This document shows, one piece after another, positions 54,586-63,933 of a DNA stretch of 64,000 nt; positions within the stretch are counted from its first letter, which is position 1; every line of letters begins with the position of its first letter. The notes under the pieces are model-generated. The model was not told the DNA's origin and ran no database searches. It was given only the letters and a program-made list of their open reading frames with translations. Position numbers and translations under genes: made by a program. This stretch comes from Salipaludibacillus keqinensis (GTDB lineage: Bacteria > Bacillota > Bacilli > Bacillales > Salisediminibacteriaceae), in contig NZ_PDOD01000003.1 in the NCBI RefSeq assembly GCF_003226325.1, forward strand, positions 62,001 to 126,000. The letters run 5' to 3'.

Positions 54586-55530
54586 ATGGAAAAAACGTTG
54601 GTAACCGGGGGAGCCGGGTTCATCGGGTCCCACGTGGTCGATCAACTGGTTACGCTTGAAAAGCACGTCGTCATTCTTGATAACCTATCGTCAGGGGATT
54701 TGAACAACGTCAATCCTAGCCACCTCGTCACCTTGATCGAGGGAGATGTGCGAAACGTTGAGGACGTTCAAGGCGTCTTTACTGAGCACCCGGATATTGA
54801 TTCCGTCGTTCATTTGGCAGCTCAAAGCAAAGTCGGTCCGTCGCTGGCGGATCCGCAAATGGATTTGGCGATCAACATTCAAGGGACGGTCAATGTCCTC
54901 GAAGCAGCTCGGAAACATGACGTGACAGACGTCGTCTATTCTTCGTCGGCCGCCGTTTATGGCCATGTGGAAACGCTCCCTGTTACAGAAGAGGCACCGA
55001 CAGCACCCTTGTCGCCCTATGGCGTGTCAAAACTGTCGGCTGAAGAGTACGTGAAAGCCTACGGAAAGCTTTATAATTTTACGGTCACCGCCCTTCGCTT
55101 CGCCAATGTGTACGGACCACGGCAGAGCGCAGCCACAGAAGCGGGAGTGATCACCATCTTCATCGAGCAGCTCCTGGCCGGGGGGCAACCGACGATCCAA
55201 GGTGACGGGAAACAAACCCGCGACTTCGTCTACGTGGAAGACGTGGCCGACGCCGTCATTCGCTCACTGGAAACTGGGCAACGAGCGGACGTTTCGCCTG
55301 TTTACAATGTGAGCTCCGAGACAGAAACAACGGTAGAAACGTTGCTTAGAAATCTTTGTAAAGAAGTGGGAGAGCCTTTCAACCCTCGTTACGAAGAGGA
55401 ACGAGCCGGCGACATCAAATACAGTTACTTAAGCAATCGGAAACTTTCCGGAACCTTTGACTGGACGACGAAAACCAGGTTGGGTGACGGTTTGAAAAAA
55501 ACCGTTGAGTACTACCAATCCCGTTCATAA
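54586..55530 (+). CDS. NAD-dependent sugar epimerase/dehydratase (UDP-glucose 4-epimerase family)
   Basis: A 314-residue short-chain dehydrogenase of the extended type. NAD-binding GGAGFIG (residues 8-14), the Asp of LDNLSSG, SSAAVYG and the catalytic Tyr/Lys in YGVSK. The length fits UDP-glucose 4-epimerases, which interconvert UDP-glucose and UDP-galactose or the N-acetyl forms. The exact substrate is not clear. It follows the sugar transferase by 61 bp across a terminator and could supply its sugar. Ribosome binding site AGGGAGGTAAG, ATG 54586. Confidence 0.85.
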   Translation: MEKTLVTGGAGFIGSHVVDQLVTLEKHVVILDNLSSGDLNNVNPSHLVTLIEGDVRNVEDVQGVFTEHPDIDSVVHLAAQSKVGPSLADPQMDLAINIQGTVNVLEAARKHDVTDVVYSSSAAVYGHVETLPVTEEAPTAPLSPYGVSKLSAEEYVKAYGKLYNFTVTALRFANVYGPRQSAATEAGVITIFIEQLLAGGQPTIQGDGKQTRDFVYVEDVADAVIRSLETGQRADVSPVYNVSSETETTVETLLRNLCKEVGEPFNPRYEEERAGDIKYSYLSNRKLSGTFDWTTKTRLGDGLKKTVEYYQSRS

Positions 55531-55533
55531 TCA

Positions 55534-55576
55534 AAACCATCTGCGACCTGATTTTCAGGAAACAGATGGTTTTTTT
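55534..55576 (+). terminator. terminator of the epimerase gene
   Basis: 10-bp stem AAACCATCTG / CAGATGGTTT followed by seven T. Confidence 0.9.
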
Positions 55577-55595
55577 GGTTTGGAGCGGGGTTTGC

Positions 55596-55675
55596 GTGGC
55601 GTTCCTGGAACCGCGGTTCCAGGAACGCTGGTTCCGGAGACGTGGGTTCCGGTAACACCGGTTCCAGGAACCCGA
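55596..55675. repeat. intergenic GGTTCC/GGAACC repeat
   Basis: Four to five imperfect units of GTTCC-N-GGAAC palindromes, including GGTTCCAGGAAC, alternating with short CG-rich spacers. Same family as the repeat inside the gamma-glutamyltransferase gene at 12447-12553. It lies between two facing terminators of convergent genes. Confidence 0.8.
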
Positions 55676-55694
55676 CGTCCGCCCACCCACCGCA

Positions 55695-55731
55695 CAAAAA
55701 AACCAGACCCCGGTTCAAAACCGAGGTCTGG
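55695..55731 (-). terminator. terminator of the LCP gene
   Basis: On the minus strand: CCAGACCTCGG / CCGGGGTCTGG stem (one G-T pair), 7-nt loop, seven T. Confidence 0.92.
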
Positions 55732-55740
55732 CTTCGTGAT

Positions 55741-56733
55741 TTACTCTTCCACATCGACCGATTCGTTCGGTGAGATTTCCAAGTGTTCTTTGAAGATCCG
55801 GGAGATTTCTGCTTTTGATTCGTCGTACAGGCGGTAGTAGTAAACGCCGTCGGTTGTGATGTCTTCGCCTTCGAAGCTGAGCGATTCAATGTTGTCTAGT
55901 TCGCCAGCGTAGGAGTGCATGCTCACCATGTTTCCGAAGGTTAAGTTTGTACTCAAGTTTCGTTCTAAGCTGTCCATCAGTGAATTGAAACGGGTAATCG
56001 TACTGAAATTTGCTGATTGATTGATGATCGCTTCGATGATGTCTTTTTGACGATCACCACGGCCGAGATCGCCACGAGGATCCTGCTTGCGCATTCGTGC
56101 ATAAGCAAGGGCTTCTTCGCCGTTCAGCGTTTGAAGGCCTTCCTCGATCTCAATCGTTCCGTACGTCGCGTTGTCGGTGTCGCTAATCGGCATTGGCACG
56201 TCCACTTCGACGCCGCCGATTGTATCAACAATCTCCATGAAGGCGGTGAAGTTTAGAGAGACAACATAGTCAATCGGAATGTCTAGCAAGTGTTCCACCG
56301 TATCGATCGTCATGTTCACGCCGCCAAAGGCGTGAGCGTGGTTGATTTTGTCATCGGACTCGCGACCGACAATGTTCACATAAGAGTCACGAGGGATGTT
56401 GACCATCTTAATCGAATTTTCATGAGGATTGAATGTAGCCACGATCATGGCGTCTGTTCGTCCGGATAAGTCATCTTCACGACTGTCGAGACCTAAGAAC
56501 ATGACGGAGACGGGGTCATTCACCGGATCAACGGCTTCTTCGCGGAATTCCGATTTTTCTCCACGTTCCAAGTTCTCTTGTGAGTTATTTGCCACACTGG
56601 ACACTTGGTAAATCATGTAGCCGAGAACACCGCCCACAATAATGAGCAGGCCGAGCAAAGTGAACAACGTGTATTTAACAAACTTTTTGAAAGGTGTCTT
56701 TGGTTTACGGTCTTTTCGTTTTAAATCAGTCAA
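55741..56733 (-). CDS. LCP-family (LytR-CpsA-Psr) wall-polymer ligase
   Basis: A 330-residue protein: basic N-terminus, one transmembrane helix (about 22-44) and an extracellular LCP domain. Typical blocks are VMFLGLDSRED, RTDAMIVATF, VNIPRDSYVNI, KINHAHAFGG and EALAYARMRKQDPRGD with the RxxR/DxxR residues that bind the polyprenyl-pyrophosphate substrate. LCP enzymes attach teichoic acids or capsules to peptidoglycan. The frame is open to 56793, but AAAAGGAG precedes TTG 56733 by 9 nt, and the protein from there has the normal family length. Confidence 0.9.
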   Translation of the reverse strand: MTDLKRKDRKPKTPFKKFVKYTLFTLLGLLIIVGGVLGYMIYQVSSVANNSQENLERGEKSEFREEAVDPVNDPVSVMFLGLDSREDDLSGRTDAMIVATFNPHENSIKMVNIPRDSYVNIVGRESDDKINHAHAFGGVNMTIDTVEHLLDIPIDYVVSLNFTAFMEIVDTIGGVEVDVPMPISDTDNATYGTIEIEEGLQTLNGEEALAYARMRKQDPRGDLGRGDRQKDIIEAIINQSANFSTITRFNSLMDSLERNLSTNLTFGNMVSMHSYAGELDNIESLSFEGEDITTDGVYYYRLYDESKAEISRIFKEHLEISPNESVDVEE

Positions 56734-57088
56734 GAACGAGCACTCCTTTTTTTTGATGAGACCGTTCGACAAAAATCGACGGCACTCAACCATTCGTAAA
56801 AAATATAAAAATTATGAGGACATTGTTATTATATCATTTTTCTTCGACCATAGTTTGACGATATTAGCGAAGGGGAAGTTACATGTTTCGATTATTTTTT
56901 TAGTGGGGATTTTTTTTCCTCATAAGAATCGGGGTTAATAGGCGAGAAAATCACCTTCACATCGTTGTGGAAATGCTAAGTTTCCCACTTTATACGACCG
57001 TTTTCGGCAAAAAAAGTAAAAAAGACTATGTACACCAGAAATGATATGGGATAAAGTAAATGTAATGTTTACCAATGGAGGATTTTTT
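56734..57088. other. 355-bp divergent promoter region
   Basis: No gene seen. It holds the extended -10 promoter of the LCP gene (minus strand) and the leader of the small membrane protein gene (plus strand). The middle is AT-rich. No clear plus-strand promoter can be chosen. Confidence 0.5.
56828..56836 (-). promoter_or_regulatory. extended -10 promoter of the LCP gene
   Basis: Minus strand reads TGATATAAT, the same extended -10 box as before the 23-kb cluster, about 95 bp before the TTG start. No good -35 box. Confidence 0.5.
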
Positions 57089-57202
57089 ATGAATAATTTG
57101 CGTTGGGGCTCACCCGTCAGCATGGCCTGTCTAGGAGTCTTCTTATTTGGGTTAGGGAGTTTGCTAGATGTGATTTGGAAGTATTTTTTAAGTTACGGTT
57201 GA
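57089..57202 (+). CDS. 37-residue single-span membrane protein
   Basis: ATG AAT AAT at 57089 follows a perfect GGAGGA site at 7 nt. The protein begins MNNLRWGSPVSM and has one hydrophobic helix (ACLGVFLFGLGSLLDVIW, residues 13-30) with an aromatic C-terminus (KYFLSYG). The good ribosome binding site and membrane-like composition argue that it is real. It lies 28 bp before the amidase gene, so the two are probably co-transcribed. Function unknown. Confidence 0.6.
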   Translation: MNNLRWGSPVSMACLGVFLFGLGSLLDVIWKYFLSYG

Positions 57203-57230
57203 AAGGGAACCAGTACAAGGAGGCTTACAG

Positions 57231-58991
57231 GTGAAAAAGAGTGTGTTATTATTTCTTGCTATCATTTTAGTTACGAGTATGATGTTGGAAACGAACGAAG
57301 GATCGCAACACAGTGCCTATGCACAATCGGTCGATAAAGGAGAGATCACGGCGAGCTCACTCTTCGTGCGAGCACAGCCTTCGACAAACGGCAGCATTAT
57401 AGGCGGCTACATAAGGGGAACGACGGTTGAACTTCATGAGCAATCAGGATCGTGGTATAAAGTCCGCTACAACAATCGCTGGGGATACATACACGGAAGC
57501 CACGTGAAAGTGACCGAAACGTCCGGTGGATCATCATCAACCATCGGGAGCGGCGAAGTCACCGCAACGAACTTGAATGTTCGTGCGTCAGCATCAACGA
57601 ACTCATCCATCATTAGCAGTCTCCGTCGCGGAACGACAGTAGATCTCCATGAAAAATCAGGCGACTGGTATAAAATCAAAGTCGGTAGCCGATGGGGATA
57701 CGTCCACGGGAGCTACATAAAAACTGCGAGTAGTGGAGGCTCATCAGGCGGATCAAGCACAGCGCCTTCAACAGAATCAGGCGAAGTGACCGCAGCGAAC
57801 TTAAACGTCCGCGCATCAGCGTCAACGAACTCATCTATCATTAGCAGTCTCCGCCGCGGGACGACAGTTGAGCTTCACGAAAAAACAGGAGATTGGTACA
57901 AAATTAAAGTCGGTAGCCGATGGGGATACGTTCACGGAAGCTACATAAAAACTTCGAATAGTAGTGGTTCATCAGGCGGATCAAGCACGGCGCCATCCAC
58001 AGAATCAGGCGAAGTGACGGCAGCGAACTTGAACGTCCGCGCGTCAGCGTCAACGAATTCATCTATCATTAGTAGTCTCCGTCGCGGGACGACAGTAGAG
58101 CTCCACGAAAAAACAGGAGATTGGTACAAAATCAAAGTAGGAAACCGATGGGGATATGTCCACGGAAGCTACATAAAAACTTCGAATAGTAGTGGTTCAT
58201 CAGGCGGATCAAGCACAGCGCCATCTATTGAATCGGGCGAAGTGACCGCAACGAACTTAAACGTCCGTGCGTCAGCTTCAACCAATTCATCTATCATTAG
58301 TAGTCTTCGAAATGGGACGAAAGTGGACCTGCATGAAAAGACAGGCGACTGGTACAAGATCAAAGTAGGTAACGGGTGGGGATTCATCCACAGCTCCTTT
58401 GTCAGCACGTCTCCGTCAGATAGCAGTCCAGGAAGTGGCAGCGGATCAGGCAGCTTGAGTGGCAAGACGATCTTTATTGATCCAGGTCACGGGGGGAGAG
58501 ATCCAGGTGCGGTAAACGGCAACGTCCACGAGAAGACGATCGCTTTGCAGATCAGTCAAAAAGTAGAGCAAGCGTTGAAACGTGAAGGGGCACAGGTAGT
58601 CATGAGTCGATCGAGTGATACGTTCGTCGCTCTTGGAACGAGAGTGACGATGGCCAATCAATCAGGCGCAGACATGTTTGTCAGCTTGCATGCCAATGCT
58701 TTTCCAAATTCGTCTGTCAACGGCTCGGAAGTTCTCTATAGTGAAACAAAGTATCCAGCGGAAAGTCGTCGACTGGCGCAAGAAATTCAATCAAGGGTAG
58801 CCAGTGGGATGAACATGAGAGATCGAGGAATCGTCAGACGGAACGTGCAAGTCTTAACCGGTCCGAATATGCCAGCAGTTCTTATTGAACCAGGCTTCAT
58901 GACGAACTCGTCAGATTTAAACAAACTACTTCATCAACAAGACCAGTTAGCGGCAGAAATCGTGAACGGCATCAAAAATTATTACAGATAA
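57231..58991 (+). CDS. secreted N-acetylmuramoyl-L-alanine amidase with five SH3b domains
   Basis: A 586-residue secreted amidase: signal peptide (to about residue 31), five bacterial SH3 domains (about 36-100, 110-170, 188-250, 268-330, 348-400) joined by Gly/Ser/Thr linkers, and a C-terminal Amidase_3 domain (about 410-586). The SH3b repeats are nearly identical (NLNVRASASTNSSIISSLR) and are also repeated at DNA level. Zinc ligands: His of DPGHGG, Glu of VHEKTI, His of SLHANA; catalytic Glu in LIEPGF. It is related to the giant amidase at 18534 only in the catalytic domain; it binds the wall through SH3b rather than PG_binding modules. GTG start after AAGGAGG. Confidence 0.92.
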   Translation: MKKSVLLFLAIILVTSMMLETNEGSQHSAYAQSVDKGEITASSLFVRAQPSTNGSIIGGYIRGTTVELHEQSGSWYKVRYNNRWGYIHGSHVKVTETSGGSSSTIGSGEVTATNLNVRASASTNSSIISSLRRGTTVDLHEKSGDWYKIKVGSRWGYVHGSYIKTASSGGSSGGSSTAPSTESGEVTAANLNVRASASTNSSIISSLRRGTTVELHEKTGDWYKIKVGSRWGYVHGSYIKTSNSSGSSGGSSTAPSTESGEVTAANLNVRASASTNSSIISSLRRGTTVELHEKTGDWYKIKVGNRWGYVHGSYIKTSNSSGSSGGSSTAPSIESGEVTATNLNVRASASTNSSIISSLRNGTKVDLHEKTGDWYKIKVGNGWGFIHSSFVSTSPSDSSPGSGSGSGSLSGKTIFIDPGHGGRDPGAVNGNVHEKTIALQISQKVEQALKREGAQVVMSRSSDTFVALGTRVTMANQSGADMFVSLHANAFPNSSVNGSEVLYSETKYPAESRRLAQEIQSRVASGMNMRDRGIVRRNVQVLTGPNMPAVLIEPGFMTNSSDLNKLLHQQDQLAAEIVNGIKNYYR

Positions 58992-59000
58992 GTAGTTGAA

Positions 59001-59030
59001 TCCACGAGCCTTAGGGCTCGTGGATTTTTA
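59001..59030 (+). terminator. terminator of the SH3b amidase gene
   Basis: 10-bp stem TCCACGAGCC / GGCTCGTGGA, TTAG loop, T-rich tail. Confidence 0.93.
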
Positions 59031-59048
59031 ATGGTTTTTAAATGTAAC

Positions 59049-59165
59049 TGGTTGTGTGGACAGGACGGTCGCAGGACGGGTCATGCTAGGTAGGTGCTAC
59101 CGGCGCAGCACCAGCGCAGCATGACCCAACGGATCAGGACGAAAACGTGAGCAATCAAGAGGAAA
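59049..59165 (+). repeat. REP-like repeat, copy C (degenerate)
   Basis: The part at 59114-59165 (GCGCAGCATGACCCAACGG, then GATCAGGACGAAAACG, then AATCAAGAGGAAA) matches 59870-59921 with few changes. The upstream half is rearranged (GGACGGTCGCAGGACGGGTC). Confidence 0.75.
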
Positions 59166-59306
59166 TAAGATTGATTCGGTTTGTGGTTCTCTTTTTCTAG
59201 TAATGGGATTTACCAAAGGGATACACTTGCTTTACCGATTGATCAAAGAAAAAATAACATTAAAAAAATTAGCAAATTCGTAACTAGTATTGGATTAAAA
59301 GGCTTG

Positions 59307-59379
59307 CAAGGGTAAAGTGGGGGATTGGAATTACCGGTAGCTGACCGAAGGAACCATCCCCCTGGTTTTATTATCCTTG
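59307..59379. repeat. imperfect large inverted repeat
   Basis: CAAGG at 59307 and CCTTG at 59375 form the outer pairing; GGGGGAT (59319-59325) and ATCCCCC (59356-59362) form the main stem around a 30-nt loop. No T tail. A small mobile or structural element is possible. Confidence 0.4.
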
Positions 59380-59445
59380 AAAAAGGAATTAGGAGTAAGA
59401 GAGGTTTATTAGACAATTTCTATTAAGTTTAAAGGAGTGGATAGT

Positions 59446-59697
59446 ATGGTTTATCATTTTGGAGACGTGAAGGTTGAAGAAACTACCAGTAATATGATTT
59501 CTCCCGAGATAGGGACCGTGGTGTTTGAATGCTCCAGTAACCAAGTTACTCCCTTTGCAGTAACCATTGAACGAAGAGGCGATAGGTATACTAACACTGC
59601 GAAGGGACTCCTTGGACAAAAAGTAGAGAATCCTCAGGAATTTGATGAGTTTTTAAGAGAAAAAGCACAGGAAGTTCTGAAGAAAAAATTTGAATAA
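59446..59697 (+). CDS. 83-residue hypothetical protein
   Basis: A soluble 83-residue protein without signal or membrane span: MVYHFGDVKVEET at the start and a Lys/Glu-rich helix at the end (REKAQEVLKKKFE). A good AAAGGAG site is 8-9 nt before the ATG at 59446 (the frame extends to GTG 59437). A strong terminator follows, so it is a single-gene unit. Family not recognised. Confidence 0.65.
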   Translation: MVYHFGDVKVEETTSNMISPEIGTVVFECSSNQVTPFAVTIERRGDRYTNTAKGLLGQKVENPQEFDEFLREKAQEVLKKKFE

Positions 59698-59709
59698 GGA
59701 AAAGAGGAG

Positions 59710-59737
59710 GAGGGACAGTTTACTGTCCCTCCTTTTA
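59710..59737 (+). terminator. terminator of the 83-residue protein gene
   Basis: Perfect 10-bp stem GGAGGGACAG / CTGTCCCTCC, TTTA loop, short T tail. Confidence 0.88.
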
Positions 59738-59930
59738 ACCTGGGGGACGGTTCTCGTGGTTACTTAGGGAGGCCAAATAACGAATAGATGTTAGTACATC
59801 ATCTTTAGAAGAAAGAATCTGTATTTAACCAGGGGGGGAAGGTTCTTGCGGTTGGAAATCGTAGCACCTGCGCAGCACGACCCAATGGATCAGGACGAAA
59901 ACGGGAGGAATCAAGAGGAAACAAGAGGTC
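59738..59930 (+). repeat. REP-like repeats, copies A and B, before the P450 locus
   Basis: Copy A: AACCTGGGGGACGGTTCTCG then TGGTTA (59738-59763). Copy B: AACCAGGGGGGGAAGGTTC then TTGCGGTTG (59827-59855) followed by the GCGCAGCACGACCCAA block (to about 59930). This GGGGGACGGTTCTTGCGGTT theme recalls REP sequences associated with IS200-like (RAYT) transposases in Bacillaceae, but no transposase gene is present here. The remaining part of the 400-bp gap up to 60098 has no gene; ATGAATATT near 60046 resembles half of the operator at 60669. Confidence 0.7.
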
Positions 59931-60098
59931 GAAGGAAGCCTCAAACAACCTCGAAAAATCCTTATCCAAAAATCTATGAATTTGTAAGACTTTGGGATTA
60001 TTTTCACAAGAAAAGGTTTGGAAGATAGAGAGATAGGCTACCAGGATGAATATTGCACACAATGAAAATTTATATGGATTTAAAGGTGGAGATCTTAG

Positions 60099-60665
60099 AT
60101 GAAGGTGGATAAGAGGAAACAAATTTTCGAGGCTTCACTTGAATTATTTTCAGAGCGCGGGTATGACGCCACGACGCTTCCTATGATTGCTCAAGCTGCG
60201 GATGTAGGAGCAGGGACAGTCTACCGGTATTTTACAAATAAAGAGGCACTGCTTAATGAACTGTTTCAGGAATACATAGGCAGGCTAAAGGAAACGATCA
60301 TCCAAAATTACCCGGAAGATGAAGAAGATGTGCCCATTAAATTTGATCATTTATTTAAAGGAATGGTTCAGTTTGCTGATAAGAATCTTAAAGCGATCTA
60401 CTTTATTGATTCTCACAGCCAATCCCATGCTCTAAACGAAAAAAGCACCGCCATGTATTATTCTCTATTGGATATTTACCATGAATTTATTGCGGAAGGC
60501 CAGAAGAAAGAGCTGATAAAGCCTCTTCCTTCCTATGCTCTAATTGTCATGGTCTTCGGTGCATTTATAGGCTGCTGCAAATATATACAGCGTGGAGATA
60601 TCAAGGAGACAGACACCTTGATGGATCATTTCAAAGAGTGCTGCTGGGATGCCATCAGTTTATAG
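60099..60665 (+). CDS. TetR-family repressor of the CYP102-type P450
   Basis: A 188-residue TetR regulator. The N-terminal helix-turn-helix is clear: IFEASLELFSERGYDATT, then IAQAADVGAGTVYRYFTNKE. The C-terminal domain would bind the inducer. Placed 48 bp before a fused P450-reductase gene with a perfect palindrome between, it corresponds to the fatty-acid-responsive repressors (FatR/BscR type) next to CYP102 genes in Bacillus, in which polyunsaturated fatty acids release the repressor. Good GGTGGAGATC ribosome binding site. Confidence 0.87.
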   Translation: MKVDKRKQIFEASLELFSERGYDATTLPMIAQAADVGAGTVYRYFTNKEALLNELFQEYIGRLKETIIQNYPEDEEDVPIKFDHLFKGMVQFADKNLKAIYFIDSHSQSHALNEKSTAMYYSLLDIYHEFIAEGQKKELIKPLPSYALIVMVFGAFIGCCKYIQRGDIKETDTLMDHFKECCWDAISL

Positions 60666-60668
60666 TAA

Positions 60669-60690
60669 GCGGAATGAATATTCATTCCGC
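60669..60690 (+). promoter_or_regulatory. TetR operator between repressor and P450 genes
   Basis: A perfect 22-bp palindrome with half-site GCGGAATGAAT. No T tail follows, so it is an operator rather than a terminator. The core AATGAATATTCATT is like operators of fatty-acid-sensing TetR proteins. Binding 24 bp before the P450 start would block transcription of the P450 gene, whether from its own promoter or from the tetR one. Confidence 0.8.
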
Positions 60691-60713
60691 AATAAAAAAG
60701 AGGAGTGTTGAAT

Positions 60714-63700
60714 ATGTCAGGGAAAAAAACAAGAGAGGATATTCCTCAGCCGAAAACATACGGTCCTTTAATGAACCTTCGCCAAGTTGATTCAGACGCC
60801 CCCGTTCAATCATTCGTTGAACTTGCTGAAACATACGGCCCGATTTTTAGAATGGAACTTCCAGGCAGAGATACGTTATATGTGTCTGGGCATAAGTTTG
60901 TTGAAGAGGTATGTGATGAGTCCCGATTTGATAAAAACGTCTGGAAGCCGCTTGAAAACGTGAGGGAATTTACCGGCGACGGACTGTTTACAAGCTGGAC
61001 GGAAGAAGAGAACTGGAAAAAAGCACATAATATCTTGCTTCCTAGTTTCAGCCAGAGAGCGATGCAAGGTTATCATGACAAAATGACTGATATTGCAGTG
61101 CAGCTTATTCAAAAATGGTCGAGGCTTAATGATGACGAGGAGATTAATGTTCCTGAAGATATGACGAGGCTGACTTTGGATACGATCGGGTTATGCGGCT
61201 TTAATTACCGCTTTAACAGTTTTTACAGCGAAAAAAACCATCCGTTTATAAATAATATGGTTAGCGCTCTAGACGAGGCCATGAGTCAGCTACAGCGTCT
61301 GGACATTCAAAACAAACTGAGCCTTCGCAAAAAGAGTCAATTTAATGAGAATGTAGACAAGATGTATGAATTGGTTGATAAGCTGATCGATGACCGTAGA
61401 AACGCAGAGGACCAGGATAAAGGGGATCTACTGTCGAGAATGCTTGAGGGAAAAGACCCACAAACTGGCGAAGGCCTGGACGATGAAAATATCCGGTATC
61501 AGATGATCACTTTTCTGATCGCAGGGCATGAAACGACGAGTGGGATGCTTTCCTTTGCCATTTATTATCTGCTTAAAAATCCAGATAAGCTAAAGAAAGC
61601 CAGGCAAGAAGTGGATACAGTGATGGCAGATGAATACCCCAGTTATCAGCAGGTCCGTCAATTGAAGTATGTGCGTATGGTACTTGACGAAACATTGCGG
61701 CTATGGCCGACGGCACCGGCATTTTCGCTATTTGCTAAGGAAGATACAACTCTACAGGGAGAATACGAGATTAAGAAAGGGGATACGATTAATGTCCTTC
61801 TTCCTAAACTTCATCGCGATAAAGAAGCGTGGGGAGAAGACGTTGAAGAATTTGTGCCGGAACGATTTGAAGATCCCACAAAGATTCCTGAAAATGCCTA
61901 TAAACCATTCGGGAACGGTCAGAGAGCTTGTATTGGCCAGCAGTTTGCCCTCCATGAAGCGACGCTTGTCCTTGGGATGATCTTAAGGGAATTCGAGTTT
62001 GAGAATCATAATGATTACGACCTGGAAATCAAAGAAACGCTGACTCTTAAACCTCACGATTTTAAAATGAAAGTAAAAGTCCGGGACAAGAAAGATATTA
62101 TGCTTCCAGGTTTTAAAAATCCAGTTAAAGAAGAAAATAGCAAGCAGCTTAAAGAAAAGGTGCAAAGAAACTACCATGGAACCCCATTGCTTGTTCTTTA
62201 CGGGTCGGCAATGGGAACAGCAGAAGGAGTTGCTCGAGAACTAGCTGATAAAGGGCGTCTCCAAGGATTTGAAAGTAATGTGGCTACATTGAATGAATTT
62301 AAAGGAAGCTTGCCGGAAGAAGGTGTTGTTCTGATTGCATCGGCCTCTTATAATGGCAAGCCGCCTGAAAGTGCAGAAGCGTTTACGGACTGGCTTCACG
62401 AAACGGAAGATTCTCTAGAGGGTGTCGTTTATTCCGTGTTTGGTTGCGGTGACACAAACTGGGCAAGTACCTACCAGAAAGTTCCTGCTTTGATTGATAA
62501 AGAACTTGCTAAAAGAGGCGCCGAACGTATTCATGAACGAGGAGAAGGGGACGCAAGCGGAGATTTTGAAATGGCTTTTGAAGAGTGGCAGGAGGCCTTA
62601 TGGTCCGCCATAACCGAAAAGTTTGATATCGACGTACCGGAAGACCTTCTCAATCAGAAAAACCAAATCAAGTTAACGTATGTAAGCGGGATTGCTGAAC
62701 AGGCCGTCTCCCAAAATTACTTAGCTAAACAAACGAAAGTGCTGGAAAACAGGGAATTGCAGCATGAAGACAGTGGCCGCTACACCCGGCATCTTGAAAT
62801 AGCCGTGCCTAAAGGGCTCTCTTACAGCGAAGGGGACCACTTGGGGGTGATTCCTAAAAATAACGATCAGCTTATCGAGAGAGTTTTAAAAAGGTTTCAT
62901 TTAAAAGGCACAGAAAAAGTAGTCATTGAAGCCGAGGGACGGAGCGCCGCGCACCTGCCTTCAGGACAGCCGGTAAGCATTTCTGATTTACTGAGCTACA
63001 GTGTGGAACTTCAGGAACCTGCTTCAAGAGAGCAGTTGGAAGAGCTTGCTGCTTCGACCACGTGTCCCCCTCATAAAATAGAGCTGGAGGAACTTGTGGA
63101 GGAAGGAAGCTATAAGGATAACGTGGTTAATAAAAGGGTGTCCATGCTTGATTTTCTAGAGCAATATGAGGCGTGTGAAATGGATTTCGATCGTTTTATC
63201 GCTTTGCTTCCACCTTTAAAACCGAGGTATTATTCCATATCAAGTTCACCGAAAGTGCAGGAAGATCAAGTGAGTATTACAGTGAGTGTCGTGAGGGGAA
63301 AAGCTTTCAGTGGGAGCGGGGAATACCGAGGGATTACTTCCAATTATCTGATGGAACTTCAGCCTGAAGACGATATCGTTGTTTTTTTCCGGACTCAGCG
63401 CTCGTTTAAGCTACCTGAAGACCCAGCTTCACCGGTGATCATGATCGGTCCAGGTACGGGGATTGCCCCGTTCAGAGGGTTTATTCAAGCCCGTAAAGCG
63501 ATAAGCGAAGAAGGCCAGAATTTAGGAGAGGCCCATTTATATTTCGGCAGCCGGAACGAGAACCATGATTTCTTATATCAAGAAGAGTTAAAAGAATATG
63601 AAGCAAAGGGCATCATTACTGTCCACAAAGCCTTTTCTCGAATGGAAGATAAACCGAAGACTTATGTGCAGGATATTATAAAAGAACGGGAAGAAGAGCT

Positions 63701-63887
63701 TGTGGAACTGATTGAAGAGAAAGGCGGCCATATTTATATTTGCGGTGAAGGGAGCAAGATGGCACCGCAGGTAGAGGAAACGCTGAAAAAGTGTTTGATG
63801 AATATGAGACAAAGAAATGAAGAAGAAGCTCAGGAATGGCTGGACGGTCTTCAGGAAGAAGGGCGTTTTGTAAAGGATGTATGGTAA
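60714..63887 (+). CDS. CYP102-type self-sufficient cytochrome P450 / NADPH reductase fusion
   Basis: A 1057-residue soluble fusion like P450 BM3. P450 domain (1-470): I-helix AGHETTSG, ExxR in DETLRLWP, heme loop [11 protein letters not shown] with thiolate Cys 406. FMN flavodoxin domain (about 490-635): [26 protein letters not shown] reductase domain (about 665-1057): RYYSISSSP for FAD and [12 protein letters not shown] for NADPH. It hydroxylates medium- and long-chain fatty acids near the omega end with NADPH and O2. The ATG at 60714 follows AAGAGGAG by 9 nt; the frame is open to GTG 60705. Length and order are as in the CYP102A family. Confidence 0.95.
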   Translation: MSGKKTREDIPQPKTYGPLMNLRQVDSDAPVQSFVELAETYGPIFRMELPGRDTLYVSGHKFVEEVCDESRFDKNVWKPLENVREFTGDGLFTSWTEEENWKKAHNILLPSFSQRAMQGYHDKMTDIAVQLIQKWSRLNDDEEINVPEDMTRLTLDTIGLCGFNYRFNSFYSEKNHPFINNMVSALDEAMSQLQRLDIQNKLSLRKKSQFNENVDKMYELVDKLIDDRRNAEDQDKGDLLSRMLEGKDPQTGEGLDDENIRYQMITFLIAGHETTSGMLSFAIYYLLKNPDKLKKARQEVDTVMADEYPSYQQVRQLKYVRMVLDETLRLWPTAPAFSLFAKEDTTLQGEYEIKKGDTINVLLPKLHRDKEAWGEDVEEFVPERFEDPTKIPENAYKPFGNGQRACIGQQFALHEATLVLGMILREFEFENHNDYDLEIKETLTLKPHDFKMKVKVRDKKDIMLPGFKNPVKEENSKQLKEKVQRNYHGTPLLVLYGSAMGTAEGVARELADKGRLQGFESNVATLNEFKGSLPEEGVVLIASASYNGKPPESAEAFTDWLHETEDSLEGVVYSVFGCGDTNWASTYQKVPALIDKELAKRGAERIHERGEGDASGDFEMAFEEWQEALWSAITEKFDIDVPEDLLNQKNQIKLTYVSGIAEQAVSQNYLAKQTKVLENRELQHEDSGRYTRHLEIAVPKGLSYSEGDHLGVIPKNNDQLIERVLKRFHLKGTEKVVIEAEGRSAAHLPSGQPVSISDLLSYSVELQEPASREQLEELAASTTCPPHKIELEELVEEGSYKDNVVNKRVSMLDFLEQYEACEMDFDRFIALLPPLKPRYYSISSSPKVQEDQVSITVSVVRGKAFSGSGEYRGITSNYLMELQPEDDIVVFFRTQRSFKLPEDPASPVIMIGPGTGIAPFRGFIQARKAISEEGQNLGEAHLYFGSRNENHDFLYQEELKEYEAKGIITVHKAFSRMEDKPKTYVQDIIKEREEELVELIEEKGGHIYICGEGSKMAPQVEETLKKCLMNMRQRNEEEAQEWLDGLQEEGRFVKDVW

Positions 63888-63933
63888 TTTAGACCGCTAC
63901 ACGGCGGTGCTTTAGTTTAAGAGAAGCAGAGGT

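Noticed and set aside
59825-60028. Short open frames on both strands in REP-like copy B
   Set aside because: They lie within repeat sequence, overlap each other and lack ribosome binding sites.
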